Assembly (NCBI RefSeq): GCF_022919215.1
Contig: NZ_CP095046.1
Location: forward strand, 3,834,501-3,898,500
Origin: Hymenobacter cellulosilyticus
GTDB taxonomy: Bacteria > Bacteroidota > Bacteroidia > Cytophagales > Hymenobacteraceae
Direction: 5' to 3'
DNA length: 64,000 nt
Position 1 is the first letter of the stretch; the number at the start of each line of letters is the position of its first letter. This document shows, one piece after another, positions 1 through 7,824 of the stretch. The notes under the pieces are model-generated. The model was not told the DNA's origin, did no database searches, and was given only the letters and a program-made list of their open reading frames with translations. Both the position numbers and the translations under genes were made by a program.

Positions 1-470
1 TTCACCCCGCCGACGGTCAGGTCGCCGCAGGGGTAGGCGAAAGTGCGGGCCGTTTTGCCGTCAATAGCATTGAGCAGCGTGTTGTTGGCGCGCACCTCAC
101 TCACGGCCCGGTACAGGGTATATTTGCTCAGGTCGTTGTCGGGCGTCACGAAGTCGCGGCCGGGCAGGCTCCCGTCGCAGGGGTGCATCAGGGCGTGGTT
201 GCCGAGCTCGTGGCCCCGTTGGGCGGCGCGGCGCCACTCGGGCAGGCGCTTGGCCACCACCGGCGAGGAGCCGATCAGGTAAAACGTGCCGCGCAGCTTC
301 ACTGAGTCCAGGGCCGGCACCACGATGTCCAGGTTCCCGTCGATGGCGTCGTCGTAGGTTAGCACCACGGCGCACTGCTTGTTGTTCCACACGCTGGTGG
401 TCTGGGCCTGGCTGGGGGCTACGGCGCCCAGACCAAGCAGGGCGGGCAGTAAAAGAAGCGGAGTTTTCAT
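1..470 (-). CDS. Polysaccharide deacetylase family protein, 3' end outside window
   Basis: The reading frame starts at ATG 468-470 and runs off the left edge, so about 156 residues are visible. A signal peptide (MKTPLLLLPALLGLG, ending near SQAQ) indicates export. The NodB-type motif 1 appears as TYDDA (first catalytic Asp followed by the metal-binding Asp), and motif 2 as NHALMHP, a metal-binding H-x3-H. The family removes N- or O-acetyl groups from polysaccharides or peptidoglycan using a divalent metal; the substrate cannot be told from this fragment. The later motifs lie outside the window. Family assignment is firm, specificity is open. Confidence 0.85.
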   Translation of the reverse strand, partial: MKTPLLLLPALLGLGAVAPSQAQTTSVWNNKQCAVVLTYDDAIDGNLDIVVPALDSVKLRGTFYLIGSSPVVAKRLPEWRRAAQRGHELGNHALMHPCDGSLPGRDFVTPDNDLSKYTLYRAVSEVRANNTLLNAIDGKTARTFAYPCGDLTVGGV

Positions 471-681
471 TGGTAGCGGGGAACTGGAGCAAAAGGGTAA
501 CAAGGCAGCCTAAGGTTAGGCAACAGACTATTTATTCGCAATAACCACATCTGGCCGCATATAGCATAGTAGCTGAATGGCCACTTGGTGCTGCGGTTAG
601 AATACCGGGCGAAGAATGAGCCGATTTTGCAGTAGCGCCTACGACGGGACGGGAGTTGCTTGGGTGAGTAGTCTGGGTACT

Positions 682-713
682 AAAAAGGCCGCTTCGAAGG
701 AAGCGGCCTTTTT
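682..713 (-). terminator. Intrinsic terminator
   Basis: Perfect 14-bp inverted repeat (682-695 with 700-713) around a GAAG loop, with an A-run on one flank and T-run on the other. It sits 32 bp past the stop codon of the minus-strand propeller gene and could work in both directions. Confidence 0.8.
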
Positions 714-744
714 AGAAAGTAAGCGGCTGGTCTTGCCGGCAACC

Positions 745-2499
745 CTACTGAATGACCAGCTTCTGAGTGGTAACAGCCTTGCCGGCCGTTATCCGGAGGT
801 AGTAGACGCCGGGAGCCAAATCACCCGTTGCAACGCGCACCACACTACCGGAAGGCGCTGGTACACTCGTCTGCTTCAGTACCGCCTGGCCCAGGCCATT
901 GGTGATGGTCAGCTGAGCAGCAGCGGAGCCGGCCGGCAGCTGAATGGTGACCTGGTCGTGGGCTGGGTTTGGGTAAATGGACACCGGTAAATTCGCCTGC
1001 CCGGAGCCAGTAGCTGCGACAACCCCGGCGAAATTAAGGCGGGCCAGGAAAGTTGACTTGCTGCCGGTAAGAGGTGGCAGGGCACCAAATTCCGTCTGGT
1101 TCTCAAAGTTTCCGGTTAGCAGCAGGGCACTCCCGTCGCCAGAAATGGTGGCGCCGGTTGGCTCTTCCAAACTAGGGCCGCCGGCCCGGGCGGCCCATAC
1201 TGCCTGGCCGGTGGCCGTGTTTAGCTTGGATACAAATATGTCTTGGCCGCCCGCGCTGCTCAGGCTTAGCCCTTGCCCAAAACTTACGGTAGAAGAAAAG
1301 GAGCCAGCTGTTAGTAGCTCGCCCGAAGGGTTGAAAGTAACTACGTTATAAGTAGTGCTGGCTGGTGTTTCGTGGAGCCATTGCCAGGTTCCGGAAGCCC
1401 CGTCCAGCTTGGCCAGGTATGTTTTTCCTGAAGCCACCGCTGGCAAGCTGCCAAACTGGAAGGAGCCATTCTGCACCTTTCCGGTTACAAGCACGTCGCC
1501 GGCAGGTGTAAACCACGTACTGCTGGCGGAGCCCGAACTGCTGGCCGCATTGCTGCCCGCGGCCCGAGTGGCCCAAAGCCACTGCCCGGTGGCAGGAGCT
1601 AATTTGGCTACGTACAGGGTACGGGAGCCACCGCTGGGCAGCGGTGGCAAGTTGCCCAGGGTAAGAGTTCCCCCATAAGACCCGACTAAGACCACATTGC
1701 CAGCCCCATCCATTGCTACTCCACTGGCTGCCATTTCGGTTGCCGAAAGTTGCTTTACCCACTGCCACTGGCCGGTACTACCAGATACGCTGGCCACGTA
1801 AATATTCGTCTGGTTGGGTCCGGTGGCTGTAATGGCCGGCAAATTGCCAAACTTAACCGTTTGACCGAAGTAGCCGCTGATGACGGCGTTACCCGCCTGG
1901 TCTACGGCCAGGCTGCTCGGCGCATTGCTGTTGCTGGTGGCAGTAGTAGCACCGGTGGCCCAGAGCCAGGTACCCGTATTCCCGTCAACTTTCGCCACAA
2001 ATGAATGTCCAGTCCCATTATAATAGCCTGTGTAGAGAGTAGGAAGGTTGCCAAACGTAGCCGAATATTGGTAATAGCCGGCAATAATGGCATTTCCGGC
2101 CGGGTCGAGGCGAATCCGTACCTCGGGAATGTAGGGTTCCGAGCCTGCGCCGTTGCCGCCAGCCCGGACTGCCCAGAGCCACTGCCGGGTTCGGCCATCC
2201 ATCTTCGCCACGTATATATCCCGGAACGAGCGGGCCCTTAGGGCCGGCAAATTGCCCAGGGTGATACTGCCTTGGAAGGTGCCGGCCATCAGAACATCCC
2301 CGTTGGTATCAGTCACGGATTGGGAGGAATAACCATATTCGGTGTTCCCACTAGCAATAGAGGCGGCCTCAGTCCAGCCCAGCTGCTGGGCGTACAGGCG
2401 TTCCGGAATAGCAGCCAGCCCCAGCACAAGGAGAATGGCAGAAACTCCGGACCGGCTATTTTGGAGCGGCCTGCAAGCGGGTAGGGTAAATGGAAGCAT
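745..2499 (-). CDS. Secreted beta-propeller (SBBP-like) protein with T9SS type A sorting domain
   Basis: A 584-residue exported protein. It opens with a hydrophobic signal segment (residues about 15-38, ending LYAQQ). The body is built of about seven imperfect repeats of roughly 60-70 residues, each with a FGNLP or LGNLP element, a YVAK-L/V-D phrase and a W-W/L-W motif followed by AGNAVI-type strands; this is the pattern of SBBP-type beta-propeller blades. The last 75 or so residues (VSIYPNPAHDQ, then LGQAVL, then GVYYLRI and KLVIQ) form a type A C-terminal domain that directs type IX secretion and surface attachment in Bacteroidota. Function beyond being a surface or secreted T9SS cargo is unknown. 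It stands alone, with its own terminator downstream. Confidence 0.9.
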   Translation of the reverse strand: MLPFTLPACRPLQNSRSGVSAILLVLGLAAIPERLYAQQLGWTEAASIASGNTEYGYSSQSVTDTNGDVLMAGTFQGSITLGNLPALRARSFRDIYVAKMDGRTRQWLWAVRAGGNGAGSEPYIPEVRIRLDPAGNAIIAGYYQYSATFGNLPTLYTGYYNGTGHSFVAKVDGNTGTWLWATGATTATSNSNAPSSLAVDQAGNAVISGYFGQTVKFGNLPAITATGPNQTNIYVASVSGSTGQWQWVKQLSATEMAASGVAMDGAGNVVLVGSYGGTLTLGNLPPLPSGGSRTLYVAKLAPATGQWLWATRAAGSNAASSSGSASSTWFTPAGDVLVTGKVQNGSFQFGSLPAVASGKTYLAKLDGASGTWQWLHETPASTTYNVVTFNPSGELLTAGSFSSTVSFGQGLSLSSAGGQDIFVSKLNTATGQAVWAARAGGPSLEEPTGATISGDGSALLLTGNFENQTEFGALPPLTGSKSTFLARLNFAGVVAATGSGQANLPVSIYPNPAHDQVTIQLPAGSAAAQLTITNGLGQAVLKQTSVPAPSGSVVRVATGDLAPGVYYLRITAGKAVTTQKLVIQ

Positions 2500-2758
2500 A
2501 AATGTTTGAAATAGGTGTCAGAGTTGATTTGTTTTCAAGGTAAAGTGATTCTCCTTTCCAAAGGCCACCTGCCTACTAAATAATAGCACTTATTTATGTT
2601 ACTATATTATGTGCAAGCCTCTGGGTGAGTGGGGACAGGCGTTGTTCTAAGCGTAAAGCAGGGTAGGCATCGGGAAAATCCTGGCCATGCGCTGCCGGAG
2701 CCTGAACTGGCTTGAAAAGCTGGTCTGAAGGCAGAACTGCCTCGTATGACGCCTGCGC

Positions 2759-3853
2759 TTACTCCATCTGCACTACTTCCACCCGACGGTTGCGGGCATC
2801 GGGCGAGGGGTACAGCGGGCGGGTGTCGCCGTACCCAATGGTGCTGATTCGTTCCGCCGCAATGCCGGCTTTCACCAGAAAAGCCTTTACCGCTTCGGCC
2901 CGCTGCTCCGACAGCGCCTGGTTTTTCTCGGGCTCCCCGATTTTATCCGTGTGGCCGGCAATTCGTATTCGCAGCGCGGGTCGGGCCTTTAGCTCGGTGG
3001 CTAGCTGCGTAAGGACCGGAATTCCATCGGCCAGCAGCTCGGCGGTTCCGAGCTTAAACAGCACCGTGGGCAAGACTACGGGGGCCGGAGCAACCACCGC
3101 CGGAGGAGCGGCAGCCAAAGCGGGCTTTGTAGTATCCGGAGCCGGCAGTGTGGGAGCGGGAGTGGGCAGCGCCGCCACGGGCGGAGCCGGTTTGGGCACT
3201 GGCGCGCTGCCCGTTACCCGAATGGTGATGGGCACTACCGGGCTTTGCTTGGTCGAATAATAGCCCTGGGCCAGGTAGAACGTGGTGGTTTTGCTCAGCT
3301 TGGTGCGGTACGTGTTGCCGGTCGTTACGGGCTGTTTCAGCTCGGCATCGGCGTACCAGAGCACGTTGCGGCCCGTGACGCGAATCGTCGTTTCGGTTCC
3401 GGCCGCTACCGTTGCCGCCGACTTGAGCTTAACCCGGTAAAACGTGAAGCTGCCCACGTCGCAGTCGCCCACGGGGCGGTAGGTGGCCTTGCCGGTGAGC
3501 TTTTCCTGGGCGGGGTCGTAGGTAAAGGTGATGGCCCCGTCGCACCAGTAAGTGAAAGGCGAGCCGCCGGTTTCGTTGAGCTTGCGCCCGTGCTCTACGC
3601 GCAGGCCGCCCGCCGTGGGCGTACCCTGCACCTGGAACGTGACCGAAGTGCCGGGCTGCCCGCTCACCTCCTGATACAGCACCCCAAACAGGCCGGTGCC
3701 CTTGCCTTTTTGAATGCGGAGCACGGCTGGCCAGGCCGTACCCGCCTCCCGCGTATCGGTTTCCACGCCCTGCCAGACGCCCGCCAGGGACTGGCCATGA
3801 ACCGGGCCCGCCAGTAGCAGGCCCACAATGCCGTACCAAAAGCTGTGTTTCAT
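2759..3853 (-). CDS. OmpA family outer-membrane/peptidoglycan-linked protein
   Basis: I use ATG 3851-3853 rather than the upstream in-frame ATG because MKHSFWYGIVGLLLAGPVHGQ is a clean signal peptide. The 364-residue product has a first domain (about residues 22-155) of beta-strands, then a short Ig-like segment (TTIRVTGRNVLWYADAEL to PITIRVTG), a Pro/Ala linker, and a C-terminal OmpA domain with FKLGTAELL, GHTDKIG, ALSEQRAEAV and GYGDTRP. That domain binds peptidoglycan non-covalently. The likely role is tethering the envelope layers; the first domain is not recognised. Confidence 0.85.
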   Translation of the reverse strand: MKHSFWYGIVGLLLAGPVHGQSLAGVWQGVETDTREAGTAWPAVLRIQKGKGTGLFGVLYQEVSGQPGTSVTFQVQGTPTAGGLRVEHGRKLNETGGSPFTYWCDGAITFTYDPAQEKLTGKATYRPVGDCDVGSFTFYRVKLKSAATVAAGTETTIRVTGRNVLWYADAELKQPVTTGNTYRTKLSKTTTFYLAQGYYSTKQSPVVPITIRVTGSAPVPKPAPPVAALPTPAPTLPAPDTTKPALAAAPPAVVAPAPVVLPTVLFKLGTAELLADGIPVLTQLATELKARPALRIRIAGHTDKIGEPEKNQALSEQRAEAVKAFLVKAGIAAERISTIGYGDTRPLYPSPDARNRRVEVVQME

Positions 3854-3942
3854 GCCGCGAAATAAAGGTGGTTTAGACACAGAATCCAATGCTGCTGCCT
3901 CTAAGACGCGGCCCACGGCTGGTTTGGTTGCAGCCGAAGCAT

Positions 3943-4391
3943 TTATCGGGCATCCAGCAGCCGCCGGTGGTAGTTGACTTGCCCCAAATGATACGTCAGG
4001 TGCGTGGTCAGATGCACCAGCAGGTACTCCGTGGAAGTAGGCGCTTCGAACACCAGCAGCGGGTACTCCTCGGCCAGCTTTTCAGTGGGCAATGCTCGTA
4101 AGGTTTCATCCACAATGCGGGCCGTTTCCTCTACCATTGTCAGCAGCTCGGTCCGGGGCACGTGCTTGCGGGAGAATTCTAATTCCCGTTGGCGGACGTA
4201 GGCCACGCCTCCCAACTCGGCCCGATATAAGTTCGCAGGTTGCCGACCAGATGCAGGCATAGGTTGCCGGCCGAGTTGGTAATGGCCTTTTCCGTGTGCC
4301 AGATGCAGGCTTCATCCTGGTACTGCGTAATTTCCTGGTGCAGGCGGTTCAGGTCGCGCCCAAACAGTTGACGGAGCGTTTCAGTGAGCAT
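3943..4391 (-). CDS. DinB/DUF1572-like protein, frameshifted in this sequence
   Basis: Two overlapping minus-strand frames give one coherent protein of about 149 residues. The N-terminal half (MLTETLRQLFGRDLNRLHQEI, LCLHLVGNLRTYIG) lies in one frame and the rest (AELGGVAYVRQRELEFSRK to LGQVNYHRRLLDAR) in the next. The helical layout and the spaced His residues (HLVGN, HLTTHLTYHLGQ) fit the DinB four-helix superfamily, whose members often bind a metal and transfer small groups or handle thiol cofactors. Restoring one base in the GGCCC run at 4219-4223 rejoins the frames. A sequencing indel seems likelier than decay because the downstream half is well conserved in character. Confidence 0.75.
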
Positions 4392-4450
4392 AGGGCTAGC
4401 TAATAAAAGTAAGTTCGGGGCACAGCACGACGTAGCGTACTTTTTGGCTA

Positions 4451-4966
4451 CTAGCGGCTTAGGAAAATGCAGCTGGCAATCAGTCCGCCGATGGTGGCAA
4501 TGCCGGAGAGCAGCATGGCGAAAATCAGCAGGATGCCTTGTCCGCCCGTTTTGGGCATAATTATCAGCCGGTCCTTGGCCTGAAACTTCTCAATCTCCGG
4601 GTTCTGCAGCTCCACCTCGGTGGCGGCGGGAGCCGTAAACTCGGCAATGGCCGTGATTCGCTCCCCGCTCATATTCACCCGCTTGAAGTTCATCAGGTTC
4701 AGCAGGTTGCGCACCGGGAGAAGCTGGCCGGAGCTTTTCTCCCGTAGCGTGAAGGCAACCTGCTGGGGCGCCAGACCGTCGAACTGATTGCGCTTGGTTG
4801 CAATTTCATACTCCCCGGCTTTGGGCAGCGTTAGCTGAAACGAGGCCTGAGTAGCGTCGACTTCGATTTGGTTTTGGCTGTAGAGGGCAATGGTCCGGCC
4901 AATGCTTCTGATCAGAAAATACAGCCCCATGACGAACAGGAGCGGAAATAAAATCTTGTAGGGCAT
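4451..4966 (-). CDS. Hypothetical membrane protein with two transmembrane segments
   Basis: 171 residues. A first membrane segment (about residues 5-30) is followed by a beta-rich extracytoplasmic part (about 35-135) and a second membrane segment (GILLIFAMLLSGIATIGGLIASCIFL) at the C-terminus. No family recognised. The gene follows the 142-codon gene at 4979-5407 with only 12 bp between them, so the two are probably one transcript. Confidence 0.7.
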   Translation of the reverse strand: MPYKILFPLLFVMGLYFLIRSIGRTIALYSQNQIEVDATQASFQLTLPKAGEYEIATKRNQFDGLAPQQVAFTLREKSSGQLLPVRNLLNLMNFKRVNMSGERITAIAEFTAPAATEVELQNPEIEKFQAKDRLIIMPKTGGQGILLIFAMLLSGIATIGGLIASCIFLSR

Positions 4967-4978
4967 CCGGTTGGTGTC

Positions 4979-5407
4979 TTAGCAATAATCGGTTTCAATG
5001 CCCTGGGCCTGGAACTGCGCTATCATTTCTTCCCGGTCATCATAGAACAGCGTCATCTTGCGCAGGTTGGGCAGCAGAGCCAGGTCGGCGGTAGAGGTAA
5101 TGGTGAACGTCTCGTCTTCCCCGTCCCAGAACGGGTAAAGATGATGGTAAATATCGTCGCCCCCGTCCTGGTAGATTTCCTCGACCTGCGTCAACAAAGC
5201 TGCGGGAATCTCCAGGGCCAGGAAGTAGTCCCGGACTTCGGGAATAATATCGTAGCCGTCTTTCTCAATGTCGATGCGGCGGCCTTGGTAGGTTTTGGCA
5301 AAGGCACGCAGGCTGAAAGCGGGCTGCAGCAGCTCCTGCTCGTACATCAGCACCTGAATGACGGCGAGCTTGAAGTTGAAATCCTGAAACTGCGTGGGCT
5401 TATCCAT
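4979..5407 (-). CDS. Hypothetical cytoplasmic protein, DUF6892-like
   Basis: 142 residues with no signal or membrane segment. Features include FKLAVIQVLMYEQ near the start, an acidic YQDGGDDIYHHLYPFWDGEDETFTI core, and LALLPNLRKMTL toward the end; these resemble the DUF6892 family as I remember it, whose members are often found with leucine-rich or ankyrin-type proteins. The function is unknown. It is immediately upstream of the two-TM protein gene at 4451-4966. Confidence 0.65.
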   Translation of the reverse strand: MDKPTQFQDFNFKLAVIQVLMYEQELLQPAFSLRAFAKTYQGRRIDIEKDGYDIIPEVRDYFLALEIPAALLTQVEEIYQDGGDDIYHHLYPFWDGEDETFTITSTADLALLPNLRKMTLFYDDREEMIAQFQAQGIETDYC

Positions 5408-5477
5408 ACGGGTTGGGTAGCGGGGCTACGGCTGCAGCCGGCAAAGACGGCAATACTGCTTTGGGTCAAGTTGTCGC

Positions 5478-5963
5478 TTACTTTTTCAGCACCAGCTCGG
5501 CCTTGGTGATTTTCAGCGTGGGGTTAGGGGCCGCTACCAGGCGGGCCTTGAAGGTGTAAGTGCCCGTGGCCGGAATTGTGAGGGAACCGTTCTTACCCGA
5601 AAAGCTCCAGTTGGTTTTGCCGTTGACGGAGGTCTTAACTTCGCCTACTGTCACATTTTTCTCGGTGGGGTCCAGCTCCAGCTGCTGGTAGGGCTGGCCG
5701 TTTTGCAGCACCTGCACCTGAAAGCGCACCGGCGCCTCGCCTTCGTAGGCCAGGTCCATATCCGACCACAAGGCCACCTCGTCGCCTTTTTGCAGCTGGA
5801 GCGCGGCTTCCTTCACGACTTCCTGCCCCGGCGTGCTGATGGTGTTGACAGGCAGGCGGGCTATTTCCTTGCCGAACAGGCTACCGCAGGCGCTAAGCGG
5901 TACGGCTAGCAGCAGGGCCGCCAGGAATTGATTTACGCTCGATACTCGGTAGGAATGCTGCAT
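5478..5963 (-). CDS. Hypothetical lipoprotein
   Basis: I choose ATG 5961-5963, because it gives MQHSYRVSSVNQFLAALLLAV followed by the lipobox LSAC; the longer frame has an arginine- and cysteine-rich stretch with no signal. The mature part of the 161-residue protein is beta-rich (VRFQVQVLQNGQPYQQLEL, GTYTFKARLVAAPNPTLKI) and resembles an immunoglobulin-like sandwich. It is likely anchored in an envelope membrane. Function unknown. Confidence 0.7.
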   Translation of the reverse strand: MQHSYRVSSVNQFLAALLLAVPLSACGSLFGKEIARLPVNTISTPGQEVVKEAALQLQKGDEVALWSDMDLAYEGEAPVRFQVQVLQNGQPYQQLELDPTEKNVTVGEVKTSVNGKTNWSFSGKNGSLTIPATGTYTFKARLVAAPNPTLKITKAELVLKK

Positions 5964-6051
5964 AGAATGATTGGTTTGAGCGGGTAAGCTTAGGGCTTTT
6001 TCCGCAAAGCCCGACTCCACCGCACTCCGGGAAAGGCAGGCGTTGCTCACT

Positions 6052-6591
6052 CTAGATCTTGCGGAAGCCATGGACGGCCAGGGCCATGCCGCCAAAAAAG
6101 AGCAGAACTCCCCCGAGCAGCAAAGCAACCGACCCAGACCCTGATAGAATAACGGTAAAAAAGCTCAGCAGCGACATGACGGCTCCCACAACGGCCATAA
6201 TAATCCCTAGCACAATGAAGGCAATGTATTTAGCGGAGCCATCCTGGGAAGTAGCGGCGGTTTCCCGGTGTACCGGCCGCCGCGATGCCAGATGCCGCAG
6301 GGGCGCAAGGGTACGGGCTACTACCTGCCGGGCCGGCCGCGGCGCCCGTGCCACCGGGGAGGCTGCTGGCCGGTGGTTTACTGCCGGGGCTGCCTGTGCC
6401 GGGCGCGCTGCTGGTAGCTCGGCAAGCGCAGTAGCGGCGGCAGGTGCCGGCGGGGGAAGGGGCTGCTCCCGCCGGGCGGGGGCCGGGCCGTGGTAGGAGC
6501 TAGTGCGGGGCAGCAGCGCATACTGCGCCCGTTGACAGGCAAAAGTCAGGCTGCACAAGGCCGCTACAAGGGCTAGGGTACTACTTCGCAT
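6052..6591 (-). CDS. Hypothetical lipoprotein with C-terminal membrane segments
   Basis: 179 residues. The N-terminus (MRSSTLALVAALCSLTFAC) ends in a lipobox. A long Pro/Ala/Arg-rich linker (about residues 30-115) leads to two adjacent hydrophobic segments (YIAFIVLGIIMAVVGAVMSLL and SGSVALLLGGVLLFFGGMALAV). The same layout is common among small Cytophagales envelope proteins of unknown function. The linker is compositionally biased, so its exact length carries little information. Confidence 0.65.
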   Translation of the reverse strand: MRSSTLALVAALCSLTFACQRAQYALLPRTSSYHGPAPARREQPLPPPAPAAATALAELPAARPAQAAPAVNHRPAASPVARAPRPARQVVARTLAPLRHLASRRPVHRETAATSQDGSAKYIAFIVLGIIMAVVGAVMSLLSFFTVILSGSGSVALLLGGVLLFFGGMALAVHGFRKI

Positions 6592-6611
6592 AGGGGACTT
6601 GCCGTAAGAAT

Positions 6612-7184
6612 TTACTGATGTTCGATGGTAAAATGATAATAGGAAGAGTCGCGGTAATCGGGGCGGAAGTAGATGCGGTTGCCTTTTAGCCGGACTGTCT
6701 GGGAAATAAAGTCGTTGTGGATGACGGGGAAATGCTCGAAGGTAATGGTGGTGTCCGTTTTCTGGTAGGTGCCCGAGTAGGTATCCTCGCCGACAATGTA
6801 GGTGGAGGTCATGATGTAGCGGCCATTCTCGAAGAGCTGCAGATCCAGGTAGCTAAAGTCATCCTTGAACCGGGCGCTCAGGATTTCCCGGCCATAAAAA
6901 GACCCTTGGTGATACAGGTGCAGGAGCACCGCCGCGCTGAGGGCCGTGGCCAGAGCGCCGAGCTGCAGCAGGGTAGGCGGCACTTTCGCGACAATGCTTG
7001 CGGGAATGGCCCGCACCAGCAAAGCGGCGGTGACCAGACCGGCCACGATAAACAGTAGAAACAGGAGTAGTGAAACGTCAGCACTCCGGATAAAGGGCAT
7101 CAGCGAATAGAAAAGGCAGCAAAGCCCTACGGCCAGGACAATTCTGGTCCAGGCTTTTTTGACGGTCACCGTTGGGGCGGGCAT
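6612..7184 (-). CDS. Hypothetical membrane protein with C-terminal beta domain
   Basis: 190 residues. Three hydrophobic segments fall in residues 10-95, followed by a soluble domain with LDLQLFENGRYIMTSTYIV, YSGTYQKTDTTITF and NRIYFRPDY, a lipocalin-like strand pattern. The gene at 12005-12433 has the same design (membrane segments followed by a LELKENNRFVIRD domain), so they may be distant relatives. Function unknown. Confidence 0.65.
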   Translation of the reverse strand: MPAPTVTVKKAWTRIVLAVGLCCLFYSLMPFIRSADVSLLLFLLFIVAGLVTAALLVRAIPASIVAKVPPTLLQLGALATALSAAVLLHLYHQGSFYGREILSARFKDDFSYLDLQLFENGRYIMTSTYIVGEDTYSGTYQKTDTTITFEHFPVIHNDFISQTVRLKGNRIYFRPDYRDSSYYHFTIEHQ

Positions 7185-7271
7185 AGGTTCCGGGACTGAA
7201 GCCGGAAGATAGACGTTTCAACCTTACCCGGTTTCGCTTCTGCGGGAGCTGCTGGCAGCAGCGGCAGCTGG

Positions 7272-7676
7272 CTACTGGGCCCGCAGCCAGGTCTGGGCCG
7301 CTTCCAGGCTGTCGAACAGGTAGAGGTCGAGCTGGTCGCCGATGCGGTGCTTCAGGTCCTCGATGGAGTATTGGCCGAACACATCGGGCGAAACGACCTG
7401 CCCGATGGAGCGCAGCCCGGCCGAGATGATAAGCGGGGTCCAGACCTGCTGAATCCAGTCGTTGGCTTCCACGAAGGTGCCTACCAGGTCGCGGTGGTCG
7501 TTAAGCAGCTTGGGGCAGGGCTGCTGCCGGATCAGGTCCAGGTGAGTCAGACCACCCTGCATAACGGAGCTCAGCGTTTGGCGGCCATACCAGTGAGCAT
7601 GAATCCAGTTGTCGGCCTGATTGAACTTCAACGTCAGAAAAACACTGCCGTCGCCACGGCGCAGCGTAGTATCCAT
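7272..7676 (-). CDS. Hypothetical STAS-like protein (paralogue of 61553-62011 and 62221-62637)
   Basis: I prefer ATG 7674-7676 (MDTTLRRGDGSVFLTLKF) over an upstream start with cysteine/proline-rich, non-homologous sequence. The 134-residue product has the layout of two other proteins in this window: an N-terminal strand with His/Trp (DNWIHAHWYG), a central LLNDHRDL segment, a Trp-rich helix (EANDWIQQVWTP), a GLRSIGQVV strand, and a final YLFDSLEAAQTWL. That strand/helix order suggests a SpoIIAA/STAS-like fold, perhaps for protein-protein signalling. This is inference from pattern only. Confidence 0.6.
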   Translation of the reverse strand: MDTTLRRGDGSVFLTLKFNQADNWIHAHWYGRQTLSSVMQGGLTHLDLIRQQPCPKLLNDHRDLVGTFVEANDWIQQVWTPLIISAGLRSIGQVVSPDVFGQYSIEDLKHRIGDQLDLYLFDSLEAAQTWLRAQ

Positions 7677-7824
7677 TAGAAAAAGGAGTGGAGTCTGAAA
7701 GAAAGGTGTAGGAGGGTCGGGGGCGCAAATATCGCACGGGCAACCGAAAGAAGCCCGCAAAAGTCAGCGCCTGCTTAACCGGCATTCCTGAGCCGAAGTT
7801 TAAGGCCCCAGCAGCCTGGCGGGG